Source of the DNA: Nemertoderma westbladi
Lineage: Eukaryota > Xenacoelomorpha > Nemertodermatida > Nemertodermatidae
NCBI GenBank assembly: GCA_032718475.1
Contig: JAUCBJ010001846.1
Span: 62,001-126,000 of the forward strand
Length of the DNA: 64,000 nt
Reading direction: 5' to 3'
Shown here piece after piece: positions 52,185 to 64,000 of the stretch. The notes below the pieces were generated by a model. The model saw only the letters and a program-made list of their open reading frames with translations, was not told the origin of the DNA and did no database searches. Each line of letters starts with the position of its first letter. The stretch's first letter is position 1. The translations under genes were made by a program, and so were the position numbers.

Positions 52185-53294
52185 ATGAATATCAGTATTA
52201 ATAAAGAAAGTGTTTTACAAGCATTACAAAAAGTTGTTGGTGCATATGAAAAAAACCATTCACATCCTTCTTTGGCGAATGTTCTTATCAATATCTCAAA
52301 AAATCAACTAAAATTTATTTGCACAAACCTAGAAATTGAAATTACCACACTCACTCAATTAACCAATCTGTCTGAAAATGCTGATTTTAGTGTCTCAGTT
52401 AGCAAATTTTATGATATCTTCCGCCTACTGCCCGATGAGGAAATTTTTTTAAACTACGAAAAAGAGAAAGACCTTTTAATTATTCAAGGAAAACATTCCA
52501 AATTTTCATTAAAAACACTATCCACCAACTTATTTCCAGCCTTTGAGTCAGCCGAAAAACAACATGCTTTAACCATTAAAAGTGCTGACCTTATAGTGCT
52601 TATTAAACAAACCTCTATTTGCATTGCAAATAAAGATTTTAGGGTATTTTTAAATGGTTTATTGTTTCACGTGAAACCTGATGAATTAATCTGCGTCTCA
52701 AGCGACTCCCATCGCCTAGGGCTTGCTAAAAAATCGGTCGAAGCTGACTTTGAGAAAAAAGTCATCATCCCTAGACGATCCATTATTGAGATATTAAAAA
52801 TTATTCAACTTGAAGAAAGCGAGGTCATCTCCATTAACTTCTTTTCCTTATTTTTAGAAATACAACTTCAAGATACCCTACTTAAAACCAAATTAATCGT
52901 AGGTGAATTTCCTGATTACAAAAACCTAATACCCTTAGATCATCAAATTCAACTTATTGCCAACAAAACAGAACTTCAGCAAGCTGTCAAAACAATAGCT
53001 GTCGTTCTTGAAGACAAAAAAAACACCCTTATTTTAGAAATTTATGAAAATATTCTAATTATCAAAAACCATCAACTATCCAGCGATGAAGAAAAATCAG
53101 AAATACGAATAACCTTAGAACAAAACTACCCTAATTTTAAAATTGCTTTTAATGCACGATATTTACTAGAAATTCTTAGGGAAATAACAGGCGAGAAAAT
53201 CAAATTTAACTTTACCAAACCCACTGAAAGTTGCTTAATTTACCCAAGTGACGATAGTTTTTATCAATACGTTGTCATGCCCATGAATATTTAA
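52185..53294 (+). CDS. dnaN: DNA polymerase III sliding clamp
   Basis: The beta clamp that tethers polymerase to DNA. The 369-residue protein follows dnaA after the oriC-like gap and has the three-domain clamp layout, with VSSDSHRLGLAKKS and LIVGEFPDYKNLIP, and the C-terminal YQYVVMPMNI that forms the peptide-binding pocket edge. Length matches the family (366). A parS-like palindrome lies inside its coding sequence at 52663-52678. Confidence 0.95.
   Translation: MNISINKESVLQALQKVVGAYEKNHSHPSLANVLINISKNQLKFICTNLEIEITTLTQLTNLSENADFSVSVSKFYDIFRLLPDEEIFLNYEKEKDLLIIQGKHSKFSLKTLSTNLFPAFESAEKQHALTIKSADLIVLIKQTSICIANKDFRVFLNGLLFHVKPDELICVSSDSHRLGLAKKSVEADFEKKVIIPRRSIIEILKIIQLEESEVISINFFSLFLEIQLQDTLLKTKLIVGEFPDYKNLIPLDHQIQLIANKTELQQAVKTIAVVLEDKKNTLILEIYENILIIKNHQLSSDEEKSEIRITLEQNYPNFKIAFNARYLLEILREITGEKIKFNFTKPTESCLIYPSDDSFYQYVVMPMNI
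52663..52678. promoter_or_regulatory. parS-like ParB binding site inside dnaN
   Basis: TGTTTCACGTGAAACC matches the conserved bacterial parS palindrome TGTTTCACGTGAAACA at 15 of 16 positions, with a perfect 14-base inverted repeat GTTTCACGTGAAAC. It encodes Leu-Phe-His-Val-Lys in dnaN. parS sites bind ParB for chromosome segregation and cluster near the origin, which is where this one lies. The parAB genes are not in the window. Confidence 0.82.
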
Positions 53295-56743
<3,449 letters not shown>

Positions 56744-56761
56744 AAACAAAAGGAGTCAAAA

Positions 56762-56971
56762 ATGGCCAGAGTCACCATTGAAAAAGCATTAGAAAACATC
56801 CCCAATCACTTTCAGCTAGTTAAAACAGCTATCAAGCGCGTTGAGCAACTTGAAGAAGGTGGGCCTCCCTTGGTTGAAAAACGATCTGAAACAGAAAATA
56901 ACATGATAATTGCGCTTCGTGAAATTGAAGAAAAGAAAATTAATGTCAATATTCTTGAAGAAACCATCTAA
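56762..56971 (+). CDS. rpoZ: RNA polymerase omega subunit
   Basis: The 69-residue protein begins MARVTIEKALENIPNHFQLV and contains TAIKRVEQL and EKRSETENNMIIALREIEEKK, the omega fold. It is shorter than E. coli omega (91), lacking the C-terminal extension. A clear AGGAG site precedes it (56750-56754). In E. coli rpoZ is with spoT and gmk; here it follows gyrB. Confidence 0.9.
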   Translation: MARVTIEKALENIPNHFQLVKTAIKRVEQLEEGGPPLVEKRSETENNMIIALREIEEKKINVNILEETI

Positions 56972-56979
56972 TCAACATT

Positions 56980-57513
56980 GTGGTAAAACTAAGCACACCA
57001 ACGACTAATCAAAATTTACAAGCGTCCGATTTTAACCTACCCGACCCCAACAACCAACAATGGTCACTTAAAGACTGTCAGGGCACAAAAGGCTTACTGG
57101 TCATGTTTATCTGCAATCATTGCCCCTATGTTCAGTCAATACTCAAAGCCATCAAAGAAGACACCGATAAACTATTAACACATCAAATTAAATCCGTTGC
57201 CATTATGTCAAACGACATTAACCAATACCCAGAAGACGCCCCCCAAAACATGCAACATTTATCCGAACAGCAACAATTTAAATTCCCCTACCTATATGAT
57301 CAGACCCAATCAGTTGCCAAACAATACGGGGCCGTTTGCACACCCGATTTTTTCGGGTTTGATCAACACCTTAAACTATGTTATCGAGGCCGGTTGCGAT
57401 CAGAAAATAACACCCCTGAACTACGATCATTTATGATAAAACTTGCTAATAATCAAAACATTGATCACCTGACCCAACAGCCCAGTATAGGCTGCTCAAT
57501 TAAATGGAAGTAA
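56980..57513 (+). CDS. Thioredoxin-fold (AhpC/TSA-like) protein
   Basis: The 177-residue protein resembles the small peroxiredoxin-like family with a single redox motif MFICNHCPYVQSILKAIKED (CxxC at about 46-49) and a C-terminal GCSIKW. FPYLYDQTQSVAKQYGAVCT and TPDFFGFD are also typical. Proteins of this family are probably thiol oxidoreductases or resolve peroxides; the exact substrate is unknown. The start is GTG, 8 bases after rpoZ, and it overlaps tkt by 10 bases. Confidence 0.85.
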   Translation: MVKLSTPTTNQNLQASDFNLPDPNNQQWSLKDCQGTKGLLVMFICNHCPYVQSILKAIKEDTDKLLTHQIKSVAIMSNDINQYPEDAPQNMQHLSEQQQFKFPYLYDQTQSVAKQYGAVCTPDFFGFDQHLKLCYRGRLRSENNTPELRSFMIKLANNQNIDHLTQQPSIGCSIKWK

Positions 57514-59522
57514 AAAAAAATCAACACACCCTAGCCGATGTCATCCGTGTGTTAAGTGCCCAAGCCATTGATCAAGCAAACTCTGGCCACCCTGGCATGC
57601 CCATGGGCATGGCCGATATCGCCCAAGTGCTGTGGACAAAATACCTAACCCATGACCCAGCACACCCCAACTGGCCTAACCGTGATCGCTTTATCCTATC
57701 AAATGGTCATGGCTCTATGCTGTTATATGCCCTACTTCATCTGACAGGCTATGACCTACCCATGGAGCAAATTAAACAATTCAGGCAACTTCATTCCCAA
57801 ACACCCGGTCACCCAGAAACCCATGAAACCATAGGTGTTGAAACCACCACTGGCCCCTTGGGTCAAGGATTTGCCAATGCGGTGGGCATGGCCATATCAG
57901 CCCAGCTTTTGGCTGCCCAATTCAATACCCCGACCCATACCTTAATTGATTATTACACCTACGTATTTGTAGGCGATGGTTGTTTAATGGAGGGCATCTC
58001 ACATGAATCTGCCTCTCTTGCAGGTCACCTAGGTTTAAAAAAACTAATTGTTTTTTATGATGATAACCAAATCACCATTGACGGACACACCAACCAAACC
58101 TTTAGTGAAAATACCGCCAACCGTTTTTTAGCCTACAACTGGCATGTTATTCAGGTTGCTGGGCACCACCAACAGCACATTGCGTACGCCATTGACAAGG
58201 CCAAAGAACAAACCAAGCCCACTTTGGTTATTTGTAAAACCATCATCGGTTTTGGCTCACCCAACAAGCAAGGCCAAGCCAGTGTTCATGGTGCTCCACT
58301 GGGATCGAAAGAAACACAAGCTTTTTGTGAGCAAATTAGCTGGCCATACCCCCCGTTTGAAATTCCCGAATCTATTTATAAACAATGTGATGCGAGACCT
58401 AAAGGCAAAAAACACCACGACAAGTGGCAATCAGTTTGGGTTGACTATCAATCAAAACACCCTAAAAGGGCTGATGAATTTAAGCGCCGAAAAAACAAGC
58501 AATTACCTGATCAACTTGTTAGCAAGCTAAGTCAATGGACAGATAAAAAAATGGGTGAAATAAACACACCTTTGGCCACCCGACAAACCTCTCAAAAAAT
58601 ACATGCTTTTTTGGCAGTACATCTACCTGAACTTGTAGGCGGCTCAGCTGATCTTGCGGGATCAAACCTGACAACCAACGAATCCAGTCGCTTTATTGAA
58701 TCAAATAACTGGACAGGTAATAGTATTTACTTTGGTGTGCGAGAATTTGGAATGTCTGCCATTGCAAGTGGCCTAGCGCTATCAGGTTTTTTTAGACCCT
58801 ATGTTGCCACATTTTTGGTCTTTTCAGACTATGCCAGAAGTGCCATTCGCATGAGTGCTTTGATGAAGCTCAACACCATTTACATCATGACACACGATTC
58901 GATTGGTTTAGGGGAAGATGGCCCTACTCATCAACCAGTTGAGCATTTAAACAGCTTGCGTTTGATCCCTAACTTGTATGTATGGCGGCCGTGTGATTTT
59001 AAGGAAAATGCTGTTGCATGGCGTTTTGCTATTCAATCAACAAAGTCCCCCACACTACTTGCACTATCTCGACAAAAACTGCCCCAACTTAGCACAACAA
59101 TTGACGCCTCACATATTGAAAAAGGGGGTTATATACTGGCCAATTATGGAACTGATATTCAGGTCATGTTAATTGCCACAGGTTCAGAGGTCGAAATTGC
59201 CCATCAGGCCTTTGAAATACTTAAAAAACAAGGTATTAGCACACAGCTTGTTTCTATGCCATGTTGTGAGGTGTTTGATCAGCAACCTAAAGATTATCAG
59301 GCTCAAATTATTCCTCAAAGCGCACCGTGTAAAATTGCGATAGAAGCAGGCAATAAGGATCGTTGGTACAAGTATGTGGGTATAGAGGGCGAGGTGATTG
59401 GCTTAGATAGTTTTGGGGCATCAGGTAAGGCAAAAGATTTATATAAGCACTTTAAAATAACAACAGAACATGTGGTGTCAGTGTGTACAAAAAAACTTAA
59501 AATTAGTAGTCTAAACGACTAA
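57504..59522 (+). CDS. tkt: Transketolase
   Basis: Thiamine-diphosphate enzyme of the pentose phosphate and Calvin-Benson cycles. The 672-residue protein has IDQANSGHPGMPMGMADIAQ, NRDRFILSNGHGSMLLYALL, VFVGDGCLMEGISHESASLA (ThDP motif), TIDGHTNQTFSENT, and THDSIGLGEDGPTHQPVEHL. All family motifs are intact. It heads a carbon block with gap, pgk and fba. Confidence 0.96.
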   Translation: MEVKKNQHTLADVIRVLSAQAIDQANSGHPGMPMGMADIAQVLWTKYLTHDPAHPNWPNRDRFILSNGHGSMLLYALLHLTGYDLPMEQIKQFRQLHSQTPGHPETHETIGVETTTGPLGQGFANAVGMAISAQLLAAQFNTPTHTLIDYYTYVFVGDGCLMEGISHESASLAGHLGLKKLIVFYDDNQITIDGHTNQTFSENTANRFLAYNWHVIQVAGHHQQHIAYAIDKAKEQTKPTLVICKTIIGFGSPNKQGQASVHGAPLGSKETQAFCEQISWPYPPFEIPESIYKQCDARPKGKKHHDKWQSVWVDYQSKHPKRADEFKRRKNKQLPDQLVSKLSQWTDKKMGEINTPLATRQTSQKIHAFLAVHLPELVGGSADLAGSNLTTNESSRFIESNNWTGNSIYFGVREFGMSAIASGLALSGFFRPYVATFLVFSDYARSAIRMSALMKLNTIYIMTHDSIGLGEDGPTHQPVEHLNSLRLIPNLYVWRPCDFKENAVAWRFAIQSTKSPTLLALSRQKLPQLSTTIDASHIEKGGYILANYGTDIQVMLIATGSEVEIAHQAFEILKKQGISTQLVSMPCCEVFDQQPKDYQAQIIPQSAPCKIAIEAGNKDRWYKYVGIEGEVIGLDSFGASGKAKDLYKHFKITTEHVVSVCTKKLKISSLND

Positions 59523-59715
59523 ACTAATAGGATTATTTATCAATATATTAATCTTAGAAAAATTAGACTTAAAGATTGTGGTTGTTTTGTTATTTAAATT
59601 AAATGATCAAAAAGATATAAGCTCAACTCGCATAACAAAAATGTTATTGGACAACTTAAGGAATATCACAATACCTAACAATCCCCTTCAGTTAACTTAA
59701 ATAATCAACAACGTC
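59523..59715. other. Intergenic region before gap
   Basis: The 193 bases between tkt and gap are AT-rich and hold no open frame or RNA gene that I can support. No clear hairpin terminator follows tkt. A promoter for gap-pgk-fba is likely here but I see no single strong -35/-10 pair. Confidence 0.35.
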
Positions 59716-60723
59716 ATGGATCAAAAAACACGAATTGCAATCAATGGTTATGGTAGAATTGGTCGTGCAATACTTCGTGCTTTTTTTGAGCAAGGCTATC
59801 ATCAGTCAATGGATTTGATTGCTTTTAATAATCGAGGCGCAATACATACCCATGCGCATTTAACCGAATATGACAGTGTTCATGGTCGGTTTAATCATTC
59901 AGTTGACTGTGATGACCAACATTTATATATTGATCAATACCCTATCAAGCACCTACAACAAGTTGAGCCTGAAAAGCTCCCTTGGGCAGAACTTGAAATT
60001 GATGTAGTGTTAGAATGCACAGGCAAATTTACCTCAAAAAAGGGTTGTCAAAAACATTTAAAAGCCGGCGCTAAAAAAGTGCTCATTTCAGCCCCCGCTA
60101 AAGGTGATGTAGATAAAACAATTGTTTATGGGGTGAATCACCACCAACTTTTAGATGAGCATATGGTGGTATCTAATGCCTCTTGCACCACTAATTGTTT
60201 AGCACCACTGCTTTTTCCACTTTCTAAAACCATTGGCATTGAATCAGGATTGATGACCACCATTCATGCCTACACCAACGATCAAACATTGTTAGATGCT
60301 AGGCACAGCGACCTTCGGCGCGCTCGCGCAGCTAACTGTTCCATCATTCCCACCAAAACAGGGGCAGCAGCTACCATTGGTTTGATTATTCCTGAACTAA
60401 AAGGCAAGCTTGATGGTTTTGCCCTACGTGTACCCACCCCAAATGTGTCGATGGTGGATGTAACCTTTGTGCCTGAAAAAACAGCCTCGCTTGAACACAT
60501 TCATCAAATACTTCAAGCGGCGGCTGAAAATGAGATGAAACATGTTTTGAAATATACCGAGCAACCCCTAGTTTCAATTGACTACAACCACGCCCCTTAC
60601 TCATGTGTTTTTGATGCAACCCTATCAAGGCAAGTGGGCAAAAGCTTTAAACTGTGTGGTTGGTATGACAATGAATGGGCCTTTTCACTACGAATGTTAG
60701 ATGTTGCAAAATTAATGAAATAA
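59716..60723 (+). CDS. gap: Glyceraldehyde-3-phosphate dehydrogenase
   Basis: The 335-residue protein has IAINGYGRIGRAILRAFFEQ, YDSVHGRF, VVLECTGKFTSKKGCQKHLK, ISAPAKGD, the catalytic SNASCTTNCLAPL (Cys at about 156), and TIHAYTNDQTLLDARHSD. The N-terminal FNNRGAIHTHAHLTEYDSVH differs from the usual INDLG-type segment, as in the Calvin/erythrose-4-phosphate-related branch, but the key residues are present. It is 2 bases from pgk. Confidence 0.94.
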   Translation: MDQKTRIAINGYGRIGRAILRAFFEQGYHQSMDLIAFNNRGAIHTHAHLTEYDSVHGRFNHSVDCDDQHLYIDQYPIKHLQQVEPEKLPWAELEIDVVLECTGKFTSKKGCQKHLKAGAKKVLISAPAKGDVDKTIVYGVNHHQLLDEHMVVSNASCTTNCLAPLLFPLSKTIGIESGLMTTIHAYTNDQTLLDARHSDLRRARAANCSIIPTKTGAAATIGLIIPELKGKLDGFALRVPTPNVSMVDVTFVPEKTASLEHIHQILQAAAENEMKHVLKYTEQPLVSIDYNHAPYSCVFDATLSRQVGKSFKLCGWYDNEWAFSLRMLDVAKLMK

Positions 60724-60725
60724 AC

Positions 60726-61904
60726 ATGCTGCTTCAAACCATCCAAGACATTGATATTACCAGCCAACGCCTCATTATTCGCCAAGACTTCAACGTGCCA
60801 ATCAAGGATGGATGCATTCAAAGCCATGAGCGCATCAAAAGAAGCCTACCAACCATTAAATACGCTATGGTGCAAGGAAGCGGGGTTGTTTTGTTTTCCC
60901 ATTTAGGCAACCCGCAAAAAGAGCCAACAAAAAAATCACAATACAGCTTGCAAGTTGTTGCAGACGCACTAAGCAGTCAACTAAAAATGCCCGTTAAATT
61001 GATCCAAAATATAGCAGATGCTAAATTTACACCCAAAACCGTTCAATTACTTGAAAATACAAGATTTTTTAAAGGCGAAACCACAAACAGTATAGCACTT
61101 GCCAAACAATGGGCTAAACATTGCGACATATTTGTGATGGATGCCTTTGGCGCGGCGCATCGAGAACATGCTTCAACTGCGGGCATGGGTCAATATGCCA
61201 AAAAAGTGTGTGCAGGATTGTTACTTGAAGCAGAAATTCAAGCCATTGATTCAGTGATGCAATCGCCCAAACGGCCGCTTTTAGCCATTGTGGGGGGGGC
61301 TAAAATATCAACAAAAATTCATGTGCTCAAACATTTAGCCGACATTGCTGATCACATCATCATCGGTGGGGCGATGGCCAACACTTGCCTAGCGGCTCAA
61401 GGCATTGGTGTGGGTCAGTCGTTATATGAGCCCACACTCATTGAAAAAGTTCGATTACTTTTGGATCAAGCCAAGAGCGCTTGCCAGATTTATTTACCAG
61501 CGGACGTTAAAGTAGCCAAACAGATCACCGACACGACCAGTCGCATTTGCTCAATTGATGAACTTAAAAGTGATGAATCAATTTTTGATATTGGGTCAGA
61601 AACACTTGCCCATTATCAAAGGGTGATTGAATCATCACAAACCATTGTATGGAACGGTCCATTGGGCGCATTTGAATATGATGAATTTTGTGTAGGCACT
61701 TACAGAATAGCCAAATCAGTGGCTGATTGTGGTGCCCATACTGTGGTGGGTGGCGGGGATACCATCCATGCCTTAGAGTGTGTTGAGAAGTTGGGGCAAA
61801 TTAATTTTGTTTCAACAGGTGGCAGCGCATTTTTAGACTACTTATCTGGCAGAACCCTACCAGGGATCAAAAATTTAATGAAAAATCGGGAGCAATTATG
61901 TTGA
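60726..61904 (+). CDS. pgk: Phosphoglycerate kinase
   Basis: The 392-residue enzyme has [97 protein letters not shown] and [11 protein letters not shown]. The HLGNP motif replaces the usual HLGRP. The ATG at 60726 is two bases after the gap stop; an upstream frame start at 60675 lies inside gap. It overlaps fba by 7 bases. Confidence 0.95.
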   Translation: MLLQTIQDIDITSQRLIIRQDFNVPIKDGCIQSHERIKRSLPTIKYAMVQGSGVVLFSHLGNPQKEPTKKSQYSLQVVADALSSQLKMPVKLIQNIADAKFTPKTVQLLENTRFFKGETTNSIALAKQWAKHCDIFVMDAFGAAHREHASTAGMGQYAKKVCAGLLLEAEIQAIDSVMQSPKRPLLAIVGGAKISTKIHVLKHLADIADHIIIGGAMANTCLAAQGIGVGQSLYEPTLIEKVRLLLDQAKSACQIYLPADVKVAKQITDTTSRICSIDELKSDESIFDIGSETLAHYQRVIESSQTIVWNGPLGAFEYDEFCVGTYRIAKSVADCGAHTVVGGGDTIHALECVEKLGQINFVSTGGSAFLDYLSGRTLPGIKNLMKNREQLC

Positions 61905-62929
61905 TATCAATGCGACAATTACTAGACCACGGGGCTGAAAATAACTACGGTGTGCCAGCCTTTAATGTGAACAATTTAGAACAAATTCAAGCCATTATGG
62001 AGGCGGCTGATCAAACAAATAGCCCCATTATACTGCAAAGTTCAGCAGGGGCTCGAAAATACGCCGGGGCTGAATTTGTTCGTCACTTGCTTTTAGGCGC
62101 ACTTGAAAAATGGCCACATATTCCGTTGGTTATGCACCAAGACCATGGGGCCTCCCCTGCGGTTTGTGTGCGTTCTATTCAGCTGGGTTTTTCATCTGTC
62201 ATGATGGATGGCTCCTTGCATGAAGATATGAAAACCCCCGCTGATTTTGACTACAATGTTCTAGTTACATCCCAAGTGGTTCAAATGGCGCATGCCTGCG
62301 GCGTTTCAGTCGAAGGCGAACTAGGCTGCTTAGGCTCCCTTGAAACAGGCCTTGCAGGCGAAGAAGATGGCTCAGGCGCCCAAGGGAAATTAAACAAAGC
62401 ACAACTGTTAACCGACCCACGAGAGGCCGCTGATTTTGTTAAGCAAACAAAAGTAGATGCCCTGGCCATTGCCATTGGCACCAGCCACGGGGCCTATAAA
62501 TTTAGTCAACCCCCTACAAAGGAGGTGTTATCGATTGAGCGTATTAAAGAAATTCACGTGCGAATCCCCAACACCCATTTGGTGATGCATGGCTCATCAT
62601 CGGTGCCACAGGACTGGCTAAAAACCATTAATGAACATGGCGGGCAAATGGGCAAAACCTACGGCGTGCCAATTGCTGAGATTCAAGAAGGTATCAAACA
62701 TGGGGTTCGCAAGGTCAATATTGACACCGACCTTCGCATGGCCTCCACCGGTGCGATTCGTCAATTTCTTAACGAACACCCCTCTGAATTTGACCCTAGA
62801 AAATATTTAATTGAGGCTAAAAAGGCCATGAAAACGATCTGTGTTGAGCGTTTTGAAGCCTTTGGTACAGCTGGCTGGGCGTCTAAAATTAAACCCCTCA
62901 GTTTAGGGGCGATGGTGGCAAGGTATTAA
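61898..62929 (+). CDS. fba: Fructose-bisphosphate aldolase, class II
   Basis: Zinc-dependent aldolase used in glycolysis, gluconeogenesis and the Calvin cycle. The 343-residue protein has [40 protein letters not shown] (zinc His), [58 protein letters not shown] and [13 protein letters not shown]. It is the Calvin-cycle-type subgroup by the SLETG insertion. The start could be this ATG or one four codons later. No pyruvate kinase gene follows. Confidence 0.95.
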   Translation: MLISMRQLLDHGAENNYGVPAFNVNNLEQIQAIMEAADQTNSPIILQSSAGARKYAGAEFVRHLLLGALEKWPHIPLVMHQDHGASPAVCVRSIQLGFSSVMMDGSLHEDMKTPADFDYNVLVTSQVVQMAHACGVSVEGELGCLGSLETGLAGEEDGSGAQGKLNKAQLLTDPREAADFVKQTKVDALAIAIGTSHGAYKFSQPPTKEVLSIERIKEIHVRIPNTHLVMHGSSSVPQDWLKTINEHGGQMGKTYGVPIAEIQEGIKHGVRKVNIDTDLRMASTGAIRQFLNEHPSEFDPRKYLIEAKKAMKTICVERFEAFGTAGWASKIKPLSLGAMVARY

Positions 62930-63025
62930 TGATGAGTGCAAAATACTGCTTTCTAAGGTAGCTGCTATCCTTTACTCAGCAAACGAACATTTAGGCTTTT
63001 CAAATAAAGATTTTCGTTTGAATTA

Positions 63026-63051
63026 GCGTAAGGGCTCTGAATCCCTTACGC
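63026..63051 (+). terminator. Stem-loop after fba
   Basis: GCGTAAGGG (63026-63034) pairs perfectly with CCCTTACGC (63043-63051) around an 8-base loop, 97 bases after the fba stop. A second, weaker hairpin CAAACGAA...TTCGTTTG lies at 62983-63020. There is no strong U-tract, so the terminator role is likely rather than sure. The 62930-63285 gap has no other feature I can support. Confidence 0.5.
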
Positions 63052-63285
63052 CCTCATCGTGTTTCATTATTGTGTAGATTGGGGCTGTTTTTAAATCTTA
63101 TCTGGCGATTAAATATAATTTGTGAACCACCTAAGTTTTGAAGATAAACTAAGGTTAAAATTTATATCTATCCATACGAAATAGTGATACAGTCCGAGCA
63201 CCGCAGCAAATCTATTTTTCTTAATTTGGTGTTAGGTGTACAAAAAGAAATTTTCGAGTCCTTGATGGCACAGCGATAGGAGAAA

Positions 63286-63758
63286 ATGATGAAAAAATTA
63301 ATTATAGTTGTTATTTCTTTCGGTCTTCTAGTTGGGTGTGCAGGCAGCGCAAGCCATAAAGTGGTAAGTTCACATCGAGCAGGAGATAGTAAACGTGCCC
63401 ACAAATTGATGTTGAGATTATAAAAGCACAAGCCGTTATAGACGGGGTCAACCGAAATAAGCAGGATGTTAGTGGGGCAGATGTAGTTGATGGAATATTA
63501 TGGTTCCTGTTTAATATGATCGCAAAATCGGGCAATTATACTGATGCTATTGATGCGGCAGATCGTCGCATTGGCGTTCTTCAATCATTGCGAAAGGATC
63601 AAAACTGCGAGGTTGTCTCAACAAAAAAACAAAACGCGGCGGCTTTAAAATTAAGCGAGGAACTCACAAAGTTGAACGACCTATATAAAACGGATGCGTT
63701 GACAAAAGAAGAGTGTAAGGTAGCGAAGCAAAAAGTTTTAAACAGTGTTAGCTATTAA
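63286..63758 (+). pseudogene. SHOCT-domain lipoprotein gene with a frameshift
   Basis: An ATG at 63286 behind AGGAGA opens a lipoprotein signal, LIIVVISFGLLVGCAGSAS, with a lipobox LVGC. The frame ends early at 63423. One frame over, from about 63399, a continuous reading to 63758 gives IDVEIIKAQAVIDGVNRNKQ and ends TKLNDLYKTDALTKEECKVA, a C-terminal SHOCT motif. A one-base indel near 63395 joins the pieces into a roughly 150-residue lipoprotein. SHOCT motifs are common on small bacterial proteins with unknown roles. Confidence 0.75.
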
Positions 63759-64000
63759 AGTGATTAACAGGATAAATGCAAGCGGGTCAGTAAAAAGCTG
63801 CTCCGTTTAGTTGCTAGTGATTGATAAATTAGATTGATCATAAATATTGTGTGTGAGACTGACGCTAATATGATGGAAGGGGCATTGTTGTAGATTTGCC
63901 TAAAACTCACTGATTCTTTGTTTTTTAAAACAATGAAGGGTGTGCAGTGCTTTGGTGCTAAGAGTAATTTTCATTTAAAGGCTTATCAAAGCATTTTGAT
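63759..64000. other. Terminal region, no supported gene
   Basis: After the broken lipoprotein gene there is no complete gene. A short frame opens at an ATG at 63933 and is still open at the end (reads GVQCFGAKSNFHLKAYQ). It could be the start of a gene continuing beyond the window, but it has no ribosome site. Confidence 0.3.

Overview
The window is one contiguous stretch of a gammaproteobacterial chromosome that is AT-rich (roughly 40% GC by eye) and includes the replication-start region (dnaA-dnaN-recF-gyrB). The gene content (assimilatory sulfate reduction, two TauE/SafE sulfite or anion exporters, urease accessory genes, a glutathione pathway, a transketolase-gap-pgk-fba carbon block) fits a Thiotrichales/Piscirickettsiaceae-like or sulfur-oxidiser-related lineage. 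That placement is inference from gene content, not a database match. At least six accessory genes are freshly broken by single indels or nonsense codons while the housekeeping genes around them are intact, which suggests ongoing gene loss, as in host-associated or recently reduced genomes.

Layout. 1-2.75 kb: end of ureE, then ureF and ureG (+), ispB (-) and a cut-off cysG (-). 2.75-8.77 kb: a foreign-looking, more AT-rich island on the minus strand with a compact ribosomally made peptide (RiPP) operon: Gly-rich precursor, PqqD-like recognition protein, caspase-like protease, acyltransferase-like protein, transglutaminase-like leader peptidase, asparagine-synthetase-like cyclase, and an exporter lacking its ATPase half. 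It ends at a truncated YefM-type antitoxin. 8.77-11.3 kb: a second, apparently identical 2,537-bp copy of the ureF'-ureG-ispB-cysG segment. The two copies form long direct repeats with a period of 8,562 bp, as expected for single-crossover integration of a circle or a tandem duplication.

9.9-18.4 kb (-): siroheme synthase, DUF934, sulfite reductase, ATP sulfurylase, TauE, and APS/PAPS reductase, i.e. a complete assimilatory sulfate-to-sulfide route. 18.4-24.2 kb (-): a fragment of the dcw division/wall cluster (murC-murB-ddl-ftsQ, no ftsA/ftsZ behind it) with ilvE, panB and a zinc-finger gene. 24.2-27.3 kb: a second TauE, cca (+) and a phosphate-binding protein. 27.5-33.8 kb: secA surrounded by four decayed genes and the second copy of a 69-bp repeat that also marks the breakpoint of the RiPP exporter. 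33.8-40.4 kb (-): SbmA/BacA-type peptide transporter, glyoxalase II, Trm112, ComEC, DsbD. 40.4-45 kb: LON-domain protein, a broken DUF2130 gene, proB-obg-rpmA-rplU. 45-50.7 kb: a TolC-like channel, rsmE, apbE, gshB, gshA.

50.7-62.9 kb (+): dnaA, a likely oriC in the dnaA-dnaN gap, dnaN containing a near-perfect parS palindrome, recF, gyrB, rpoZ, a thioredoxin-fold protein, tkt, gap, pgk, fba. The window closes with a broken SHOCT-type lipoprotein gene.

The most novel item is the RiPP operon. It has the precursor/recognition/leader-peptidase/ATP-dependent-cyclase set of lasso peptides, but adds a caspase-like protease and an acyltransferase-like gene, and its candidate core begins with Arg and is unusually Gly-rich.
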